NCBI GenBank assembly: GCA_023853785.1
Contig: JAJIRX010000570.1
Span: 434,001 to 498,000, forward strand
Direction of reading: 5' to 3'
DNA length: 64,000 nt
Source of the DNA: Psilocybe azurescens
Lineage: Eukaryota; Basidiomycota; Agaricomycetes; Agaricales; Agrocybaceae
The notes beneath the pieces were generated by a model that saw only the letters and a program-made list of their open reading frames with translations, made no database searches and was not told where the DNA came from. Shown one piece after another: positions 35,316 through 47,533 of the stretch. The position numbers and the translations under genes were made by a program. Numbering within the stretch: position 1 is the first letter of the stretch; every line of letters starts with the position of its first letter.

Positions 35316-36490
35316 ATGCATCGTACCTTCAAAGTAAGAGTCTTTTGTGATCTACAGCCCTACTCCTTCTGGCAGGTATAGCTACTCCGTCAGCTTGGGA
35401 TGTGTAAACGGAGTCCTATGTCGCCCGGTATCACATGGTCGACTCGGACGATGGTGACAGTTTACCAGGACAATTGCATTCACAACAATGGCATCAGGTG
35501 CTGCTGTTATCAGTACCTGTACGCCGGTGATTCCTAGATCTCTCAATTCAGGGGTCACCACGGACGACACAAGGGCCAATACATACACATCCCCCTGCGC
35601 GTAAATCTCAACCTACAAAACCTGCTCGATCCCTCGCATATGACACACATAAATCTATGGTCCCGTTCAATACGATGGCGTCTTCTTTCGCCTACTCGTA
35701 GTCAAATTATCCCGACCGCTTTTATCACCTGCCGCCCTCTCCATGCCTGCGATTAACCGAGTGCCATAGAATCTGTCCTTAGGCTTACTACCCCTGGCTT
35801 TAATTGTTTTCGTGGCGAGAAGGGTGGCTCGTCCTCCATGGTCACCAGACTCGAGCAGGGATTGTCCATTGTTGTCCATTATTGGCCTTTGATGTGGGTG
35901 GTCTGGTTCTTGCTTTGCTCTTTATTGGTGCTGTAGTAGCAGTAGGGTGTGGGATATATTTCACCGTAAGTAATAATCTTCACTCAAAGGTGCTGGAACT
36001 CTTGACTGTTTTCCCATTATCCGAAGGAAACTAACGGCTATAATCAACCAGACATCATTTACAGGAGTCAAGACTTTGTAAACCGGATACAAAGATATGC
36101 GGATGTCTACGCGTATGGTCAAATAAATGTTAGCGTAATTTGCTCGGAAGACAGTGGTCTACATCACTTCGAAGCCGTACTACCTTCATTTACTCAGACA
36201 TCCTTCAAATTAACCCTTCGGCAGTGCATGCCACGTCTGAATACCCGCCTATGCCCGCCTGTGCCTACTGAGCAACTCCTCAGGCCTCGTCCCACTGGAC
36301 ACCAATGGACACACCGTCAGAACGATTTATCACCCGTTTTCCTTCCACGGCGCCATTTAACAATCACAATCGCCGTACGTCGTCATCTGCAGGGTCCTGA
36401 AAAGCTCGGTGTACGTTCAGGGACTTGTATACGTTGTGCTAGGCTAGATTGTGGGCGTCGGCAGATTTTCTTGGAGCTTGTACATTGAGG
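35316..36490 (+). pseudogene. Possible decayed gene for a secreted or single-pass membrane protein
   Basis: A strong start context (CCGCCACCATGC) precedes ATG at 35316. After a 41-base intron (GTAAGA...CTACAG) the frame reads MHRTFK then ALLLLAGIATPSAW, a good signal peptide, followed by a stop or frame change. Further on, GGLVLALLFIGAVVAVGCGIYF (about 35900-35960) is a convincing transmembrane helix, and P/T-rich codons follow to about 36490. This layout (signal peptide, Cys-rich region, one helix, P/T-rich tail) is common in agaricomycetes. I could not join the pieces into one frame, so this may be a decayed gene, a gene with several sequence errors, or chance. Confidence 0.3.
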
Positions 36491-37231
36491 GATGGGGATT
36501 CGAGCGATACTGGTATTGGTGGTTGGAATAGGAACGGAGCATGAAAACGGAGTCTTGAAGGCGGTAAAAATGACGCGTGCGATAAACGGGGATTAGGCAC
36601 ATAACAGCGATACAGTCGCCTGGGATGTCGGAATCAATGCATCCTGGATTGTCTCATCTTGTTCAAACGCTCAGTCGCATGACTTTACTACGCTCGTCAA
36701 GTGAAATCGGAGAACCTTCACTCGACGCGATGCTGACCGTCACCAGATGAATATACCGGGAACAGGTATCACATTACTACTTGTCAATGGTGACTAATAA
36801 CTCCACGTAAAGCAAGCTTATAATCACCAGTTCCGCTTACGGTTCAGATTATAAATTACTGAGCTCGAAGTAATGGCGAGTTAGAACGCTTGCAGTGGGC
36901 CATAAATAATATGTCGATGATTGGCCGATGACACAGGACCTGTTATTTTGCTTGAGAAAGTTGACAAAGAATTCGAGCCTATCCGCGAAGGTCACCGGAC
37001 ATCGTGACCTGACATTTACGCCATCCAGGTCAGGAAGCCACCATCTGACTGAGGGATCATGAACTTGCTCTCCAAATACGAGCTAGAAGTAGTGCCTGAC
37101 GTTTTCAACATGGCCGATGTTGCCCGTCGATATTCATACTATGCCATTGACTTCGAAAGGTATGAATAAAGAGTCGGGATAGACGCAACTGTTTCATTCA
37201 CTGACCCACTTCTCAGTATACAAGCAACACC
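36491..37231. other. Upstream region of flavoprotein A
   Basis: About 740 bp. No gene, repeat or clear regulatory motif was recognised. Confidence 0.35.
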
Positions 37232-39284
37232 ATGACTTCTTCTCTGAATGGCTGGCACCGCGGGGAAATACTCGTACGCCAAAGACTGGGCCTTGACAAA
37301 ATTCCCTCTACCGCGCTGTTGTACTCGCGTATCCTGAATGACTGGCCCGAAGAACATTTAACTTTTCATTCTACACGCCTTCAATTTCTTCCGGTATGCA
37401 TTCTTGACTCGGATAGGCGTCCTTGGGTCTCTATTTTAGCAGGTACCAAAGAAGACCTGGAATATATTCAATATCGAAAGCAAAACACACTTACTATCAA
37501 GGCTAAGCTCTGGACTGGAGATCCATTTTTCAAGTATCTGGAGGCATCGAATCTTGGGAAAGCGTGTAAGCTTATTGCGGGGCTAGGAATTGAGGTATCA
37601 ACACGCAGGAGAAACAAATTTGCAGGAAAAATTACGCAGACAGAGGTTTCCGGGGACGTTGTAAAGCTCGATCTAGAAGCTAATGAAGCATTGGGGTGAG
37701 TGTCTGCCATCAAAACAAGAGTACAGAATAATAATCGTTGACCATAATAGAAATTGCCCAAAGTACATCACAATCAGGCAGCTTATATCCCACCCCAGCT
37801 CCTCGGTCGTTGAAGAAGATAAATCTAACCTCTCAAAGGACGACAGACTATCCGACGAGGCAATCAGTTTGATTCTCAATGCCGACACTGTATTCTTAGG
37901 CACCACATATGCCGCATCGCTAGACGAGTCCCTCCTCTTCCCCTCACATCTTGGATTAAATCATCGGGGCGGAAGGCCTGGGTTTATACGTGTCAAACCT
38001 TCGGATGGTCGTACGCTCGTTCTGCCTGACTTTCCCGGTAAGTAATAGGCGGAAGTTGGCTGCGTGACATAGATGTATTCACATTTTTTCATCTAGGAAA
38101 TCGAAATATGACGTCTTTAGGAAATGTCGAAGCTACCCCATTGGGTTCGTTAACCTTTTATCATTTACGTCTGGGGATATTTTATATGTGACGGGTGAGG
38201 CGAGCAACGCGTATGGAGCAGAAGCTCGTGCCATTATGCCGTTCCAAAATACCCTTACACAAATATACGTTACTGGATATACCCTCCTACGCAATGCATT
38301 TCCATTTCGTCAAAGTCCAGGATTCGTCATCCAGCCAAGTCCATATGTCCCGCCAGTACGACTGTTAACGGAAGAACTTGCGCAAGGGCTATCTGACCAG
38401 CTTCAAGGTCCCACAGCCCTTCTGACTCGCATCGTCATCCATAGTGCCGACATCGCAACCTTTGAATGGGAATCTTCAACGCCCCTCCGCTTTGATCCCG
38501 GCCAGGCAGTTATCATGGACTTTAAGCCTTTCTTTCAATCTCCACTCTACAAGCTTGTAGTGAAGGATCAACCCAGTCTTTTAAACGACGAGCTCATTCG
38601 AACGTGGACAATTTCCAGCGCCTCGCCACGGAAGTCGGACTCAAGAACATTCTCCATCACAATGCGCGAAAAATCTGGAGGAAAGGTGACCAGTGCGCTT
38701 TTTGATGTTGTTCGAAAGCTCGCTACGGATAGCAAACTCGACATACTCGACAATTCGAGAGGCCTAGCTTTATATGGGAATATCGTAGGCATTAACGGAG
38801 ATTTTATCCTGCCGACCTTCAGTCCACAAAGTATTCCAGCTCTTGAATCAAAAAGAACAAGAAGCTCTATTGGATTGCAGGTGGTATCGGCATCACTCCA
38901 TTCATGGCCATGCTCACTGCATTATCCGAATTTGAATCATCTCCGCCATTCCAAATCACACTCGCAATATCCTCACGAGAGCCGGACATTTCTTTATCCT
39001 TGTTATCCTCAGCGTTGAAAGGGGGTATCTGTCCTTCATACCTCTCTATCCACCTCTTTACACACGATGCCCCCAAGGGCACATACTTGGAACTGGAAAT
39101 TAATGTTCATAGAGGGCGTTTAGACATATCTTTCTTTGAGGAAAACAAGCCGGACCTTGAAGAAGAAGATACTCAGATTTTTCTGTGCGGGTCCAATATT
39201 TTCGAAAAGTTTGTTTTGGATGCTTTAGCCACAGTTGGTGCTACAGACCTGGGACGAATTCATCGGGACAATTTCGGATACTGA
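37232..39284 (+). CDS. Flavoprotein A: PNPOx-like split barrel fused to ferredoxin-reductase-type FAD/NAD domain
   Basis: Exons 37232-37695, 37751-38037 and 38097-39284 give 646 residues after two one-base corrections (T3 at 38164-38166, A5 at 38850-38854). The N-terminal half is a pyridoxamine-phosphate-oxidase-like FMN split barrel: GWHRGE, FLPVCILD, RPWVSILAG, STRRRNKFAG, NCPKYI, FPSHLGLNHRGGRPGF, GRTLVLPDFPGN. The second half is a ferredoxin-NADP reductase fold, with FEWESSTPLRFDPGQ, FAD loop RTWTISSAS, pyridine-nucleotide motif WIAGGIGITPFMAML and IFLCGSNIFEKFVLDALA. It should bind FMN and/or FAD and shuttle electrons from NAD(P)H to an unknown acceptor, probably in the cytosol. A same-length paralogue lies on the opposite strand at 44065-46110, with RNR1 between. 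Confidence 0.82.
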
Positions 39285-40019
39285 AATACGAAGTAAATAC
39301 AATGTGCACTTGGTCAACGACTCGGTAAATTAACAGCTGCATAGTTTGGTAAAATGTCGGTAGAATATCTTACATAGTAAATTGACAGAGGCTTGTGCAC
39401 AGGGAGGCTCATTGAATGATCTCAATCATGATGATCAAATGCGAGTGCACATACCTACATGCGTGTCGCAGTGATGGATTGGAAAGAACACGGCTCCGTC
39501 GAACTGAGTCATCCTGGATCCATCAAGACAACTAACCACGATTTCCGTGATGATTACAAACCACCTTCAGTTGAAATCAACGAAACGCGTATATAATGGT
39601 AAACAATACGCTTGTTGATTGACGCGAATCTAATTTAAACGCGTATAACCCTAACCCTAATATGATAGTTTTGCATTTTTTCATTACGCCTATCGAACGG
39701 CATAGTATTTAAAAGCATTGAGAGCGTGAATTTTGTCTCTTTGAAATATTATATATCATTTTTAATATAACAGAGTGAATGTGGATTTCGGAAAGCAATA
39801 TAATAGCTTTTTAATGTCGAAGTCCGGAGTAATCAGGGACAAACAAGTAGTGCTTAGTCAGTGTTTCCAATAAAATTGACCGCGTTTCGTTTAGGCCTCT
39901 TCACCTTGTTCCACCATCACCCCGCTCACACTCTAGGGCTCCCAGCTCCCTATTCTTGCCTTTCTTCATTATTATATCCACCAGCAGAATACCAATTACG
40001 ACCTCACAGCTGATGCACC
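39285..40019. other. RNR1 upstream region
   Basis: 735 bp, with ACGCG boxes and a telomere-like AACCCTAACCCTAA (39647-39660). A pyrimidine-rich tract lies at 39895-39985, just before the RNR1 start. No gene was seen. Confidence 0.45.
39585..39644 (+). promoter_or_regulatory. MCB-type boxes upstream of RNR1
   Basis: ACGCGT occurs at 39585-39590 and 39639-39644, and ACGCG at 39622-39626, 376-435 bp upstream of the start codon. Ribonucleotide reductase large-subunit genes are classic MBF targets in yeasts, so G1/S induction is a fair inference. Confidence 0.55.
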
Positions 40020-43000
40020 ATGGCTTATGTCTTTAAACGAGGTTAGTAGTGCCACCTTTATCTCGCGAGGATACATGGATCTGACCATTTTATGTAGATG
40101 GGTGAGTTGTATATCTGGGACCATCGGCCATTAATTATGCTAACATATGCCATTTAGTCGCAAGGAACGCGTCCAATTTGACAAGGTACCTTCTAATTCG
40201 CGTCGATGTTGGCGTAATCCTCATCGTCATTTTCTTGAGTAGATCACTGCTAGAATCTGGAAACTTTCATACGGCCTCGACCAGAACTTCATTGACCCTG
40301 TCGAGTACGCGTCTTTTGGCTCTCATGGTCTTTGTCAGACGTTTATGGTTATGGGTTATTGCTATTCAGGGTTACGCAGAAAGTCGTAGCAGGAGTGTAT
40401 CAAGGCGTAACCACAGTGGAACTCGATGTGTGTATCCTTATATAACGCGTAGTATCATACTCATCACTGACATGCTTTTACAGAACCTGGCAGCAGAGAC
40501 TGCCGCTTACCTTACAACAAAGCACCCTGATTACGCCGTCCTTGCTGCGCGTATCGCGATCTCTAATCTGCACAAGGAAACGAAAAAGAACTTTTCGCAG
40601 GTTATTAGTGATCTCTACAATTATGGTGAGATTTCGCGATAACCCCGCCGCATCCACGTTTGTACTTACATGACCTCCGTTTAGTCAATCCTAAGAATGG
40701 CAGGCCTGCTGGTATGATTTCGCAGGAGACGTACGAAGTTGTTAGAGATAATGCAGAGCTGCTTGATTCCGCCGTTATCTACAATCGTGATTTCAGCTAC
40801 AACTTGTATGCCTTCATCTCTTGTTCAAATGTCTTATGCTGACGTCTGTTTATAGTTTTGGATTCAAGACCCTTGAACGTTCATATCTTCTTCGCATCAA
40901 TGGTCGCGTCGCCGAACGACCTCAGCATATGATTATGCGTGTCGCTGTTGGTATTCATGGTCGTGATATCGAGAAGGTCATTGAAACATATAATCTGATG
41001 TCCGAACGTTACTTCACCCACGCCTCACCCACATTATTCAACGCCGGAACCCCGAATCCTCAACTCAGTTCATGCTTCTTGGTGTGCATGAAGGACGATT
41101 CCATTGAAGGCATCTATGACACCCTTAAGAATTGCGCCATGATCAGTAAGACAGCCGGTGGTATCGGTATCAACATTCATAACATTCGCGCAACTGGGTG
41201 AGTGCAATTTTTCTTCTTGGAATGAATTGTATATCTGATGATACCTTTGTCTATTAGATCATACATTGCTGGAACCAATGGGTACTCCAATGGTATTGTG
41301 CCTATGCTTAGGGCATACGATGCCACGGCCCGCTACGTCGATCAGGGAGGCAACAAGCGTCCCGGTGCCTTCGCGATATACCTCGAGCCATGGCACCCTG
41401 ACGTTTTCGAATTCCTCGATCTCCGCAAAAACCATGGAAAGGAAGAAGCCCGTGCTCGAGATCTCTTCTATGCCCTTTGGATTCCTGACCTCTTGTAAGT
41501 CTGGCTTATTTCTTTTCAATTTATGTCATCTTATGCGGCATTTCGTAGCATGAAACGAGTAGAGGAGAATGGGGAATGGACCCTTTTCTGCCCTAGTGAA
41601 GCCCCTAATCTGCATGAAGTTTATGGGACCGAATTTGAAAATCTGTACATGAAGTATGAGAAAGAAGGACGCGGGCGCAAGACCATTCCCGCTCAGAAGC
41701 TGTGGTATGCCATTCTCGAAGCCCAGATCGAGACCGGTGGTCCCTTCATGGTCTACAAGGATCACGCCAACAGTAAGTTACTCGCCTTGTCTCTGTATTG
41801 CCTGTTCGTTGACATCGTAATTTCCAGACAAATCTAACCAGAAGAACTTGGGCACCATTAAATCTTCCAATCTGTGCACAGAAATCCTCGAATACTCCTC
41901 CCCCGACGAGACCGCCGTCTGCAATCTCGCATCCCTCGCCCTACCTACCTTCATTGTTAATGGCCAATATGATTTCAAGACATTACACGAGGTTACCAAA
42001 GTCGTCACCTACAACTTGAATAAGATCATCGACGTCAACTACTACCCTATCCCCGAAGCTCGTCGTTCGAACATGCGCCATCGCCCCATCGGTGTTGGTG
42101 TGCAAGGTCTCGCCGATGCTTTTATGGCCCTCCGCATGCCATTCGACTCGCCTGCTGCTAAAGAGCTTAATATTAAAATCTTTGAAACCATCTATCACGG
42201 AGCCCTTGAGGCCAGCTCTGAGCTCGCTGAACGTGATGGTCCTTATGAGACTTGGATTGGGAGCCCTGCTCAACAAGGCCAGCTCCAGTATGACATGTGG
42301 GGCGTCACACCTACCGATCTTTGGGACTGGGCTTCGTTGAAGGAGCGGATTGCGAGGACAGGACTCAGGAATTCTCTCTTGCTTGCTCCTATGCCCACAG
42401 CCTCTACCAGCCAGATTTTGGGTAACAACGAGTGCTTCGAGCCCTATACCAGGTATGTCTTGTAACCTACCTCCTGAGATTGAGATCGCTTATCTGTGCC
42501 TCTCTAGCAACATCTACACTCGCCGCGTTCTCGCTGGCGAATTCCAAGTTGTTTGCCCATGGCTCCTTCGTGAGCTCGTCGACCTTGGCCTCTGGGACGA
42601 CAACATGAAGAACATGATCATCGCCCATAACGGATCCGTGCAGAACATTCCCACCATCCCAGACGACGTCAAAGCCATCTACAAGACCGTCTGGGAAATC
42701 AGTCAGAAGAAGGTTCTGGATCTCGCTGCCGATCGCGGTGCATTCATCTGCCAGAGCCAGAGCTTGAACGTCCACTTGCAATCGCCGACTATGGGCCAGT
42801 TGACGAGCATGCATTTCTATGGGTGGAAGAAGGGCTTGAAGACCGGGATGTACTACCTTCGCACGAGGCCCGCTGCGCAGGCTATCCAGTTCACAGTTGA
42901 CCAGAGCTTGTTGAAGGACGCGAAGAAGCAGACGTCAAACGCCTCCGCTCTCCGCGCTGCTGCTGCTGCTGCTGCTGGCAGCCCCGTTGTACGTGCCACA

Positions 43001-43363
43001 GGCATCCCCACTCCAACCTCATCACCATCTCCCTCGCGCTCGCTGGCCACCCCTCCTCCTGTTCTCAAGCAGGAGCCTATCACACCATCGCCATTGAAGT
43101 TCGACCCAACCCCGGCTGCTTCCCCTTCCGTGCCAGCGCCCCTTCTCACCCCCTCTTCATCGAGTGAGACCTCTGTCGGATCGGATGAGACTGTCGCTAT
43201 TTCTCTCGCTGCGTTGGCTCTCGACGACAAAACAAGAAGGGCTGCGGAGGCAGACCCTGAATTTGCTGCTGCCCTTATCCGAAAGCACGAGCGCGAACTG
43301 GAAGATGCCAAGCTACAATGCTCACTGGAGAACAAGGATGCTTGCCTGATGTGCTCTGGTTAG
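40020..43363 (+). CDS. RNR1: Ribonucleoside-diphosphate reductase large subunit (class I)
   Basis: The enzyme reduces ribonucleoside diphosphates to deoxy forms with the small subunit's radical. Twelve exons join without any correction to 906 residues. Seen in order: N-terminal ATP cone ([18 protein letters not shown]); the substrate-site loop with [16 protein letters not shown] (first active-site Cys); NLCTEI and [60 protein letters not shown]; and the C-terminal redox pair CLMCSG. A 120-residue A/P/S-rich linker (about 42940-43250) separates the core from the Cys tail and is longer than in yeast. Exon 2 is only 4 nt (40098-40101). The pyrimidine-rich leader and upstream MCB boxes fit strong S-phase expression. 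The two flavoprotein paralogues flank the gene. Confidence 0.97.
40098..40101 (+). other. 4-nt micro-exon (ATGG) in RNR1
   Basis: The order is exon 1 ...AAACGAG|GTTAGT (intron 40042-40097, 56 bp, ends TATGTAG), ATGG, then GTGAGT (intron 40102-40157, 56 bp, ends CATTTAG) and TCGCAAG. Spliced, this gives K-R-D-G-R-K-E, the conserved start of the ATP cone. Skipping it destroys the frame. Confidence 0.82.
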
Positions 43364-44064
43364 AAGAGGGAGAAGGCATAATTTTGGTCTATTTGTTATA
43401 CGTCCCGCTTTTTCGCTTGCTATCTCTTGTACTATTGTTACCTTTCTCTTCCATCTTTGTCTCGTCTCTGGAGTATCTAGAATGGACTTTGTAATAGTTT
43501 CTCTCTCATTTCTTATGCTTGACTCGTTAATAATCCAATGTGACCTTCGAAAAATGAACATTGAATTTCATTTCGCCATTTCTACAAATGGCACGTAGTG
43601 CAACATATACGTAAACAGTCCTTCAATTGTACCCTCCAGGGCCAGATTTTTCACCCGCTTACAGTAAGTGGTTATGGATCTTCCTTTCTTAATAATCTGA
43701 CGCAGATTACTAATGTAGAAATATGATATCCTTGGGAGGACTAGGTACCAAAACGTCGGAGGATCACAATGGAATGAATTAATTCACGGAATGGATGTAT
43801 TCAACAGAACCCTGACTGCAGTGAGTGCCCATCAAGCGCTCACACCTATTCTGTGCTAGAACTTGCGACAGAGAGGTTCGAAAAGAATTGCAGTTTATTC
43901 GCCAGGAAACTTAAGTATAAACTCAACTTCAAGGATACAAATTACTTTCTTACCTAAATTTTATCGCAACAATCTTTTTGTAGCAATTGTTTAAGGATTA
44001 AAATGCGTTAGGTGCTTGTAGATACACAAAGTTTCTCGTACTAAGCTATTCTATCATCGTCTGC
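43364..44064. other. Convergent spacer between RNR1 and flavoprotein B
   Basis: About 700 bp, with a T/C-rich RNR1 3' region. No gene or repeat was seen. Confidence 0.4.
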
Positions 44065-46110
44065 TCAATATGCGAACCCTTCTCGATGAATACGTCCGAG
44101 ATCAGCACCAACACCAGCCAATGAATGCAAAACAGATTCTTCGAAAGGTCCAGAGCCGCATATAAAAATTTCGTGATCTTCGGCATCAAAATGAAGTTTC
44201 TCGTCCTTAAAAAATGAAGCGCCAATACGTCCGTCATGGAGAGAATACTTTAGTTCTGGGTAAGCGCCCGAGATCTCTTCCTTTGTGAATAGATGGATCG
44301 ACAGATAGGGGGGAGCGCTCCCCCTTTGATAGCCATAGAAATCAAGGACAACATGACGTCCGGCTCTCGAGCTGAAATCAATAACATGATGTCTACTGGG
44401 GGAGGATATGTCAACTCCGTCAACGCAGCTAACATGGCGATAAATGGTGTGATGCCAATCCCTCCTGCGATCCAATAAAGACGTTTAATTTCCTTCGCAC
44501 CAATGATAAGAGGGAGATGTGGCTTGAATGGGGAAGAATGAACTCTCCGCTGACGCCGACGATGCTGACTCTCAAATCAAGTGTTCTGGAGTTATCGAGA
44601 ATGTCGACTTTATGCTCAGCTGAGAGTTTCCGAACTAGATCAAAGAGCGCCCCCGTCACTTTCCCTCCAGGTTTCTCGCGCATGGTAAGGGAGAATGCTC
44701 GCGATTCCGACTGAGATGCGTTGGAAATGGTCCACGTCCGAATGAACTCCTCTTTGATGGGGCTCGAAGTTTGCTCATCTGATATCTGCCGTTCCTGGCG
44801 GTGGCTGTCGAAGAATGGACTAAACTCCATGATGATAGACTGTCCTGGACTAAAGAGAAGTGGAGATGATGATTCCCATTCGAATGTGGCCAGGGTAGGG
44901 GTATGGACTACGACACGGGTCAACAGAGCTGTCGGGCGTTCGGGAACTTGGACAAGCAGCTCGGCAGATTCTTCTTCTGCTAAGAGGCGTACGGGAGGGC
45001 TGTAGGGGCTGGGTTGGATCTCGACTGCAGGATCCTGACGCGCCGGGAGTGCATCGCGTACCAACGTGTAGCCTGTCACATAGATTTCCGTGAAGGTTTC
45101 CTGGAGGGGCATGATCGTTTGAGCTTCGGCACCGTATACATTTCTAGCTTTTCCTGTAAGATAGAGAATATCGCCCGTAGTGAAAGATATGAAGGCGAGT
45201 GATGCTAAGGGTGTCGCCTCAATGTTTCCTAGGGAGTTCATATAATTTGCCCCTAGAGTAAAAATGAGTGAGCTTATTTTCTGCAGGGGGCGTGAAGTAT
45301 AGTGTACCGGGAAAATCAGGGAGGATAACCGTACGACCATCAGAGGGCCTCACACGTACAAATCCAACCCTCCCGCCGCGATGATTCAACCCCAGGTGAG
45401 ACGGGAAAAGAGAAGATTCATCGGCCATCGCGGAGTAAGTGGTTCCTAAGAATACGGTGTCTGACCCAAGAATAAAATTAATAGCGTCCTTTGATAGCCT
45501 TTCGTCCTGCGTCAGATGTGGTTTATCTTCTTGAACGAAACAAGAAGCTTCAGGGTACGGAAGAAGCTCCCTAACGGTGATGTACTTGGGACAATGTCTG
45601 TAGATGATTTTAGTACCAGCTTGCACCGTTATATGCAAATCGAAACATACCCAACCGCCTGATTGGCCACAAGTTCGATGCGCACAGCATTCTTATTGAC
45701 TTCGATCTTCGTCATTCTCCCTGCAAATTTATTTCTTTTGCGGGTGGATACCTCTACGCCCAGTCCACCAATGAGGTCTGAGTTTCCTTTGCCACCCATA
45801 TTCTTCAAATATTCGCAGAAGGGGTCGCCGGACCATAGCTTGGCATCAATTGTGAGGGTGTTATGTTTCGGGTATTGAATATATCCGATGTTTCCGTCTG
45901 CTGCTGCCAGAATAGAGATCCAAGGTCGCTGGGTACCATCAAGAATGCATACAGGAAGAAACTGGATATTGGAGCAATAAAAGAAGAATGTTGCTCAGGT
46001 ATGTCGGCATGAATATGAGTGTAGAGCAAGGCAGTAGAAGGGATCTTATCGATCCCATGTTTTTGACGTGCAAGCTGTTCTCCACGATGCCATCCATGAA
46101 GAGCGGTCAT
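44065..46110 (-). CDS. Flavoprotein B: paralogue of flavoprotein A
   Basis: Exons 46110-45651, 45597-45308 and 45252-44065 have the same phases as flavoprotein A and also give 646 residues after three one-base corrections (A4 45979-45982, G4 44530-44533, G6 44308-44313, plus-strand runs). The split-barrel half shows GWHRGEQLARQKHGIDKIPS, RPWISILAAADGN, KRNKFAG, CPKYITVREL and FPSHLGLNHRGGR. The reductase half shows FEWESSSPLLFSPGQ, RTWTISNAS, YWIAGGIGITPF, HLFTKEE and IFICGSGPFEESV. It should bind flavin and NAD(P)H like copy A; the acceptor is unknown. It is about as intact as copy A, so both may be active. Inverted placement around RNR1 suggests an inverted duplication or insertion of the paralogue. 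Confidence 0.8.
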
Positions 46111-46786
46111 GATGATTTGTTAGAAAATAATATGAAGGAAAGCTTTTCGCCCTTTAAATAAGAGGACGAGCAGTCGAAACCTGTACAGTTTTGTCAGCAT
46201 CCATCTTGACACCCATACATTTATTTCACTTCCAAAGTCAAATACGATTTGACCTATAGCAAAGAGGGGGCCCGATGGGTGAAACATACACATATACTGG
46301 CCAATAGAATAGCAACATGCCCGATCGCTTCGCGGAAAACAGAAGATGCCCCGAAGAGTGCCAGGAGCTAAGCTCGTTTTGGCAACGCGGGTCAGTCCTT
46401 CGATTAACAAAGGTGCCTTGGAGAAACGAATGTATCTTTAGATGACATGAATTCGGAGACCATCGAGTTAGACATGCGACCTCGAGAATGCGAATCTTGC
46501 TCCGACAACAGGCGCTGAGCGGGACTACATCCCTGCCCATCTGCTTCAATGTTTCAAGTAGATTACATGGACTTTCAACCAAGCGCCACTTTGACCTATG
46601 TATAATAAAGGTCGTAGCGGACCGGATAGCTATTTGAGAGAGCATCTGACAGCTTGTTCCGACTCGGATTTTACAGTCTCAGGATATTGCGTCAGCGATC
46701 ATTGCTGCCAGTGAACAAAAAGGGTTAGACTGAGACGCGAGGTAAAGGCGTATTTGCAGCGCGAGTTTGTGCAGTCAAAGCGGTGG

Positions 46787-46825
46787 ACTTGGATTTAGAG
46801 GCTTATGAAGCCTCTAAATCCAAGT
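46787..46825. repeat. Perfect 18-bp-arm hairpin
   Basis: ACTTGGATTTAGAGGCTT, loop ATG, then its exact reverse complement. The arms match without a mismatch. It lies between genes, about 680 bp upstream of flavoprotein B's start. Confidence 0.9.
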
Positions 46826-47505
46826 TAATTCCACTTTGTATTGGAAAAGCCTGCCTTAATGACCAATAAGCATTCCATAAATGAGCGAATAAGAGTATTC
46901 CACTCACAGATTTTTCGTGGTTGTCGTCATCGATGCAAGAAAAGAAGGGATATTCATCCTTGCTGATTTTGATCTCTACAAGTTGAATCAGGTTGGCATT
47001 ACGAAGAACTTTATTCAAGTTGGAGCAAAGTGATGGATTACATACGGTACAACCTCATAGATTACCAAGGTGTTGCTCCTTATTTCTGTCCTGTAGCTGG
47101 AAGATACGCAGGCAGGGAAAGCGTTGACAGCAATATGTATATGTCCATTTGACATTAGACAGTTAGCCAACAAGACAGCTGTGCCTCGGATCAGCGGAGA
47201 ATTTCGGAAGCACTCTGTAAGTGTAGCGGTCTGGGTTTCCGCTACTATATAAGTCCACGGCCGCCCCAGGAAACATGTACTGGAGTAACGGGTGTGACGA
47301 TCTGAGAGTTGTAACGTCGAAGCCTGACTTGGTTCAGACTTATCTCGGGACAGATAGTCCAACGAATTCCGGCATGTTCCATTTTAGGCAGAAACGTTAC
47401 AGTAAGATCCGGCGAGTATGTCAGCATTTCTCACGTTATTGTTCGTGCATTGTCCGTGTGCACTGTCATGGTGCGCTCTGTAGCTGCTACTAGTACCAGT
47501 CTAGA

Positions 47506-47533
47506 GAACGTTTAAACGTTCGAACTTGGTTCG
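47506..47533. repeat. Adjacent palindromes GAACGTTTAAACGTTC and CGAAC-TTG-GTTCG
   Basis: The first is a perfect 16-bp palindrome. The second is a 5-bp-arm hairpin that shares its first base with the last base of the first. They could be a binding site or a decayed repeat end. Confidence 0.6.

Noticed and set aside
37232..39018. Flavoprotein A as a pseudogene because of two frame breaks
   Set aside because: Each break is one homopolymer base, the corrected length equals that of copy B, and conserved motifs continue on both sides.
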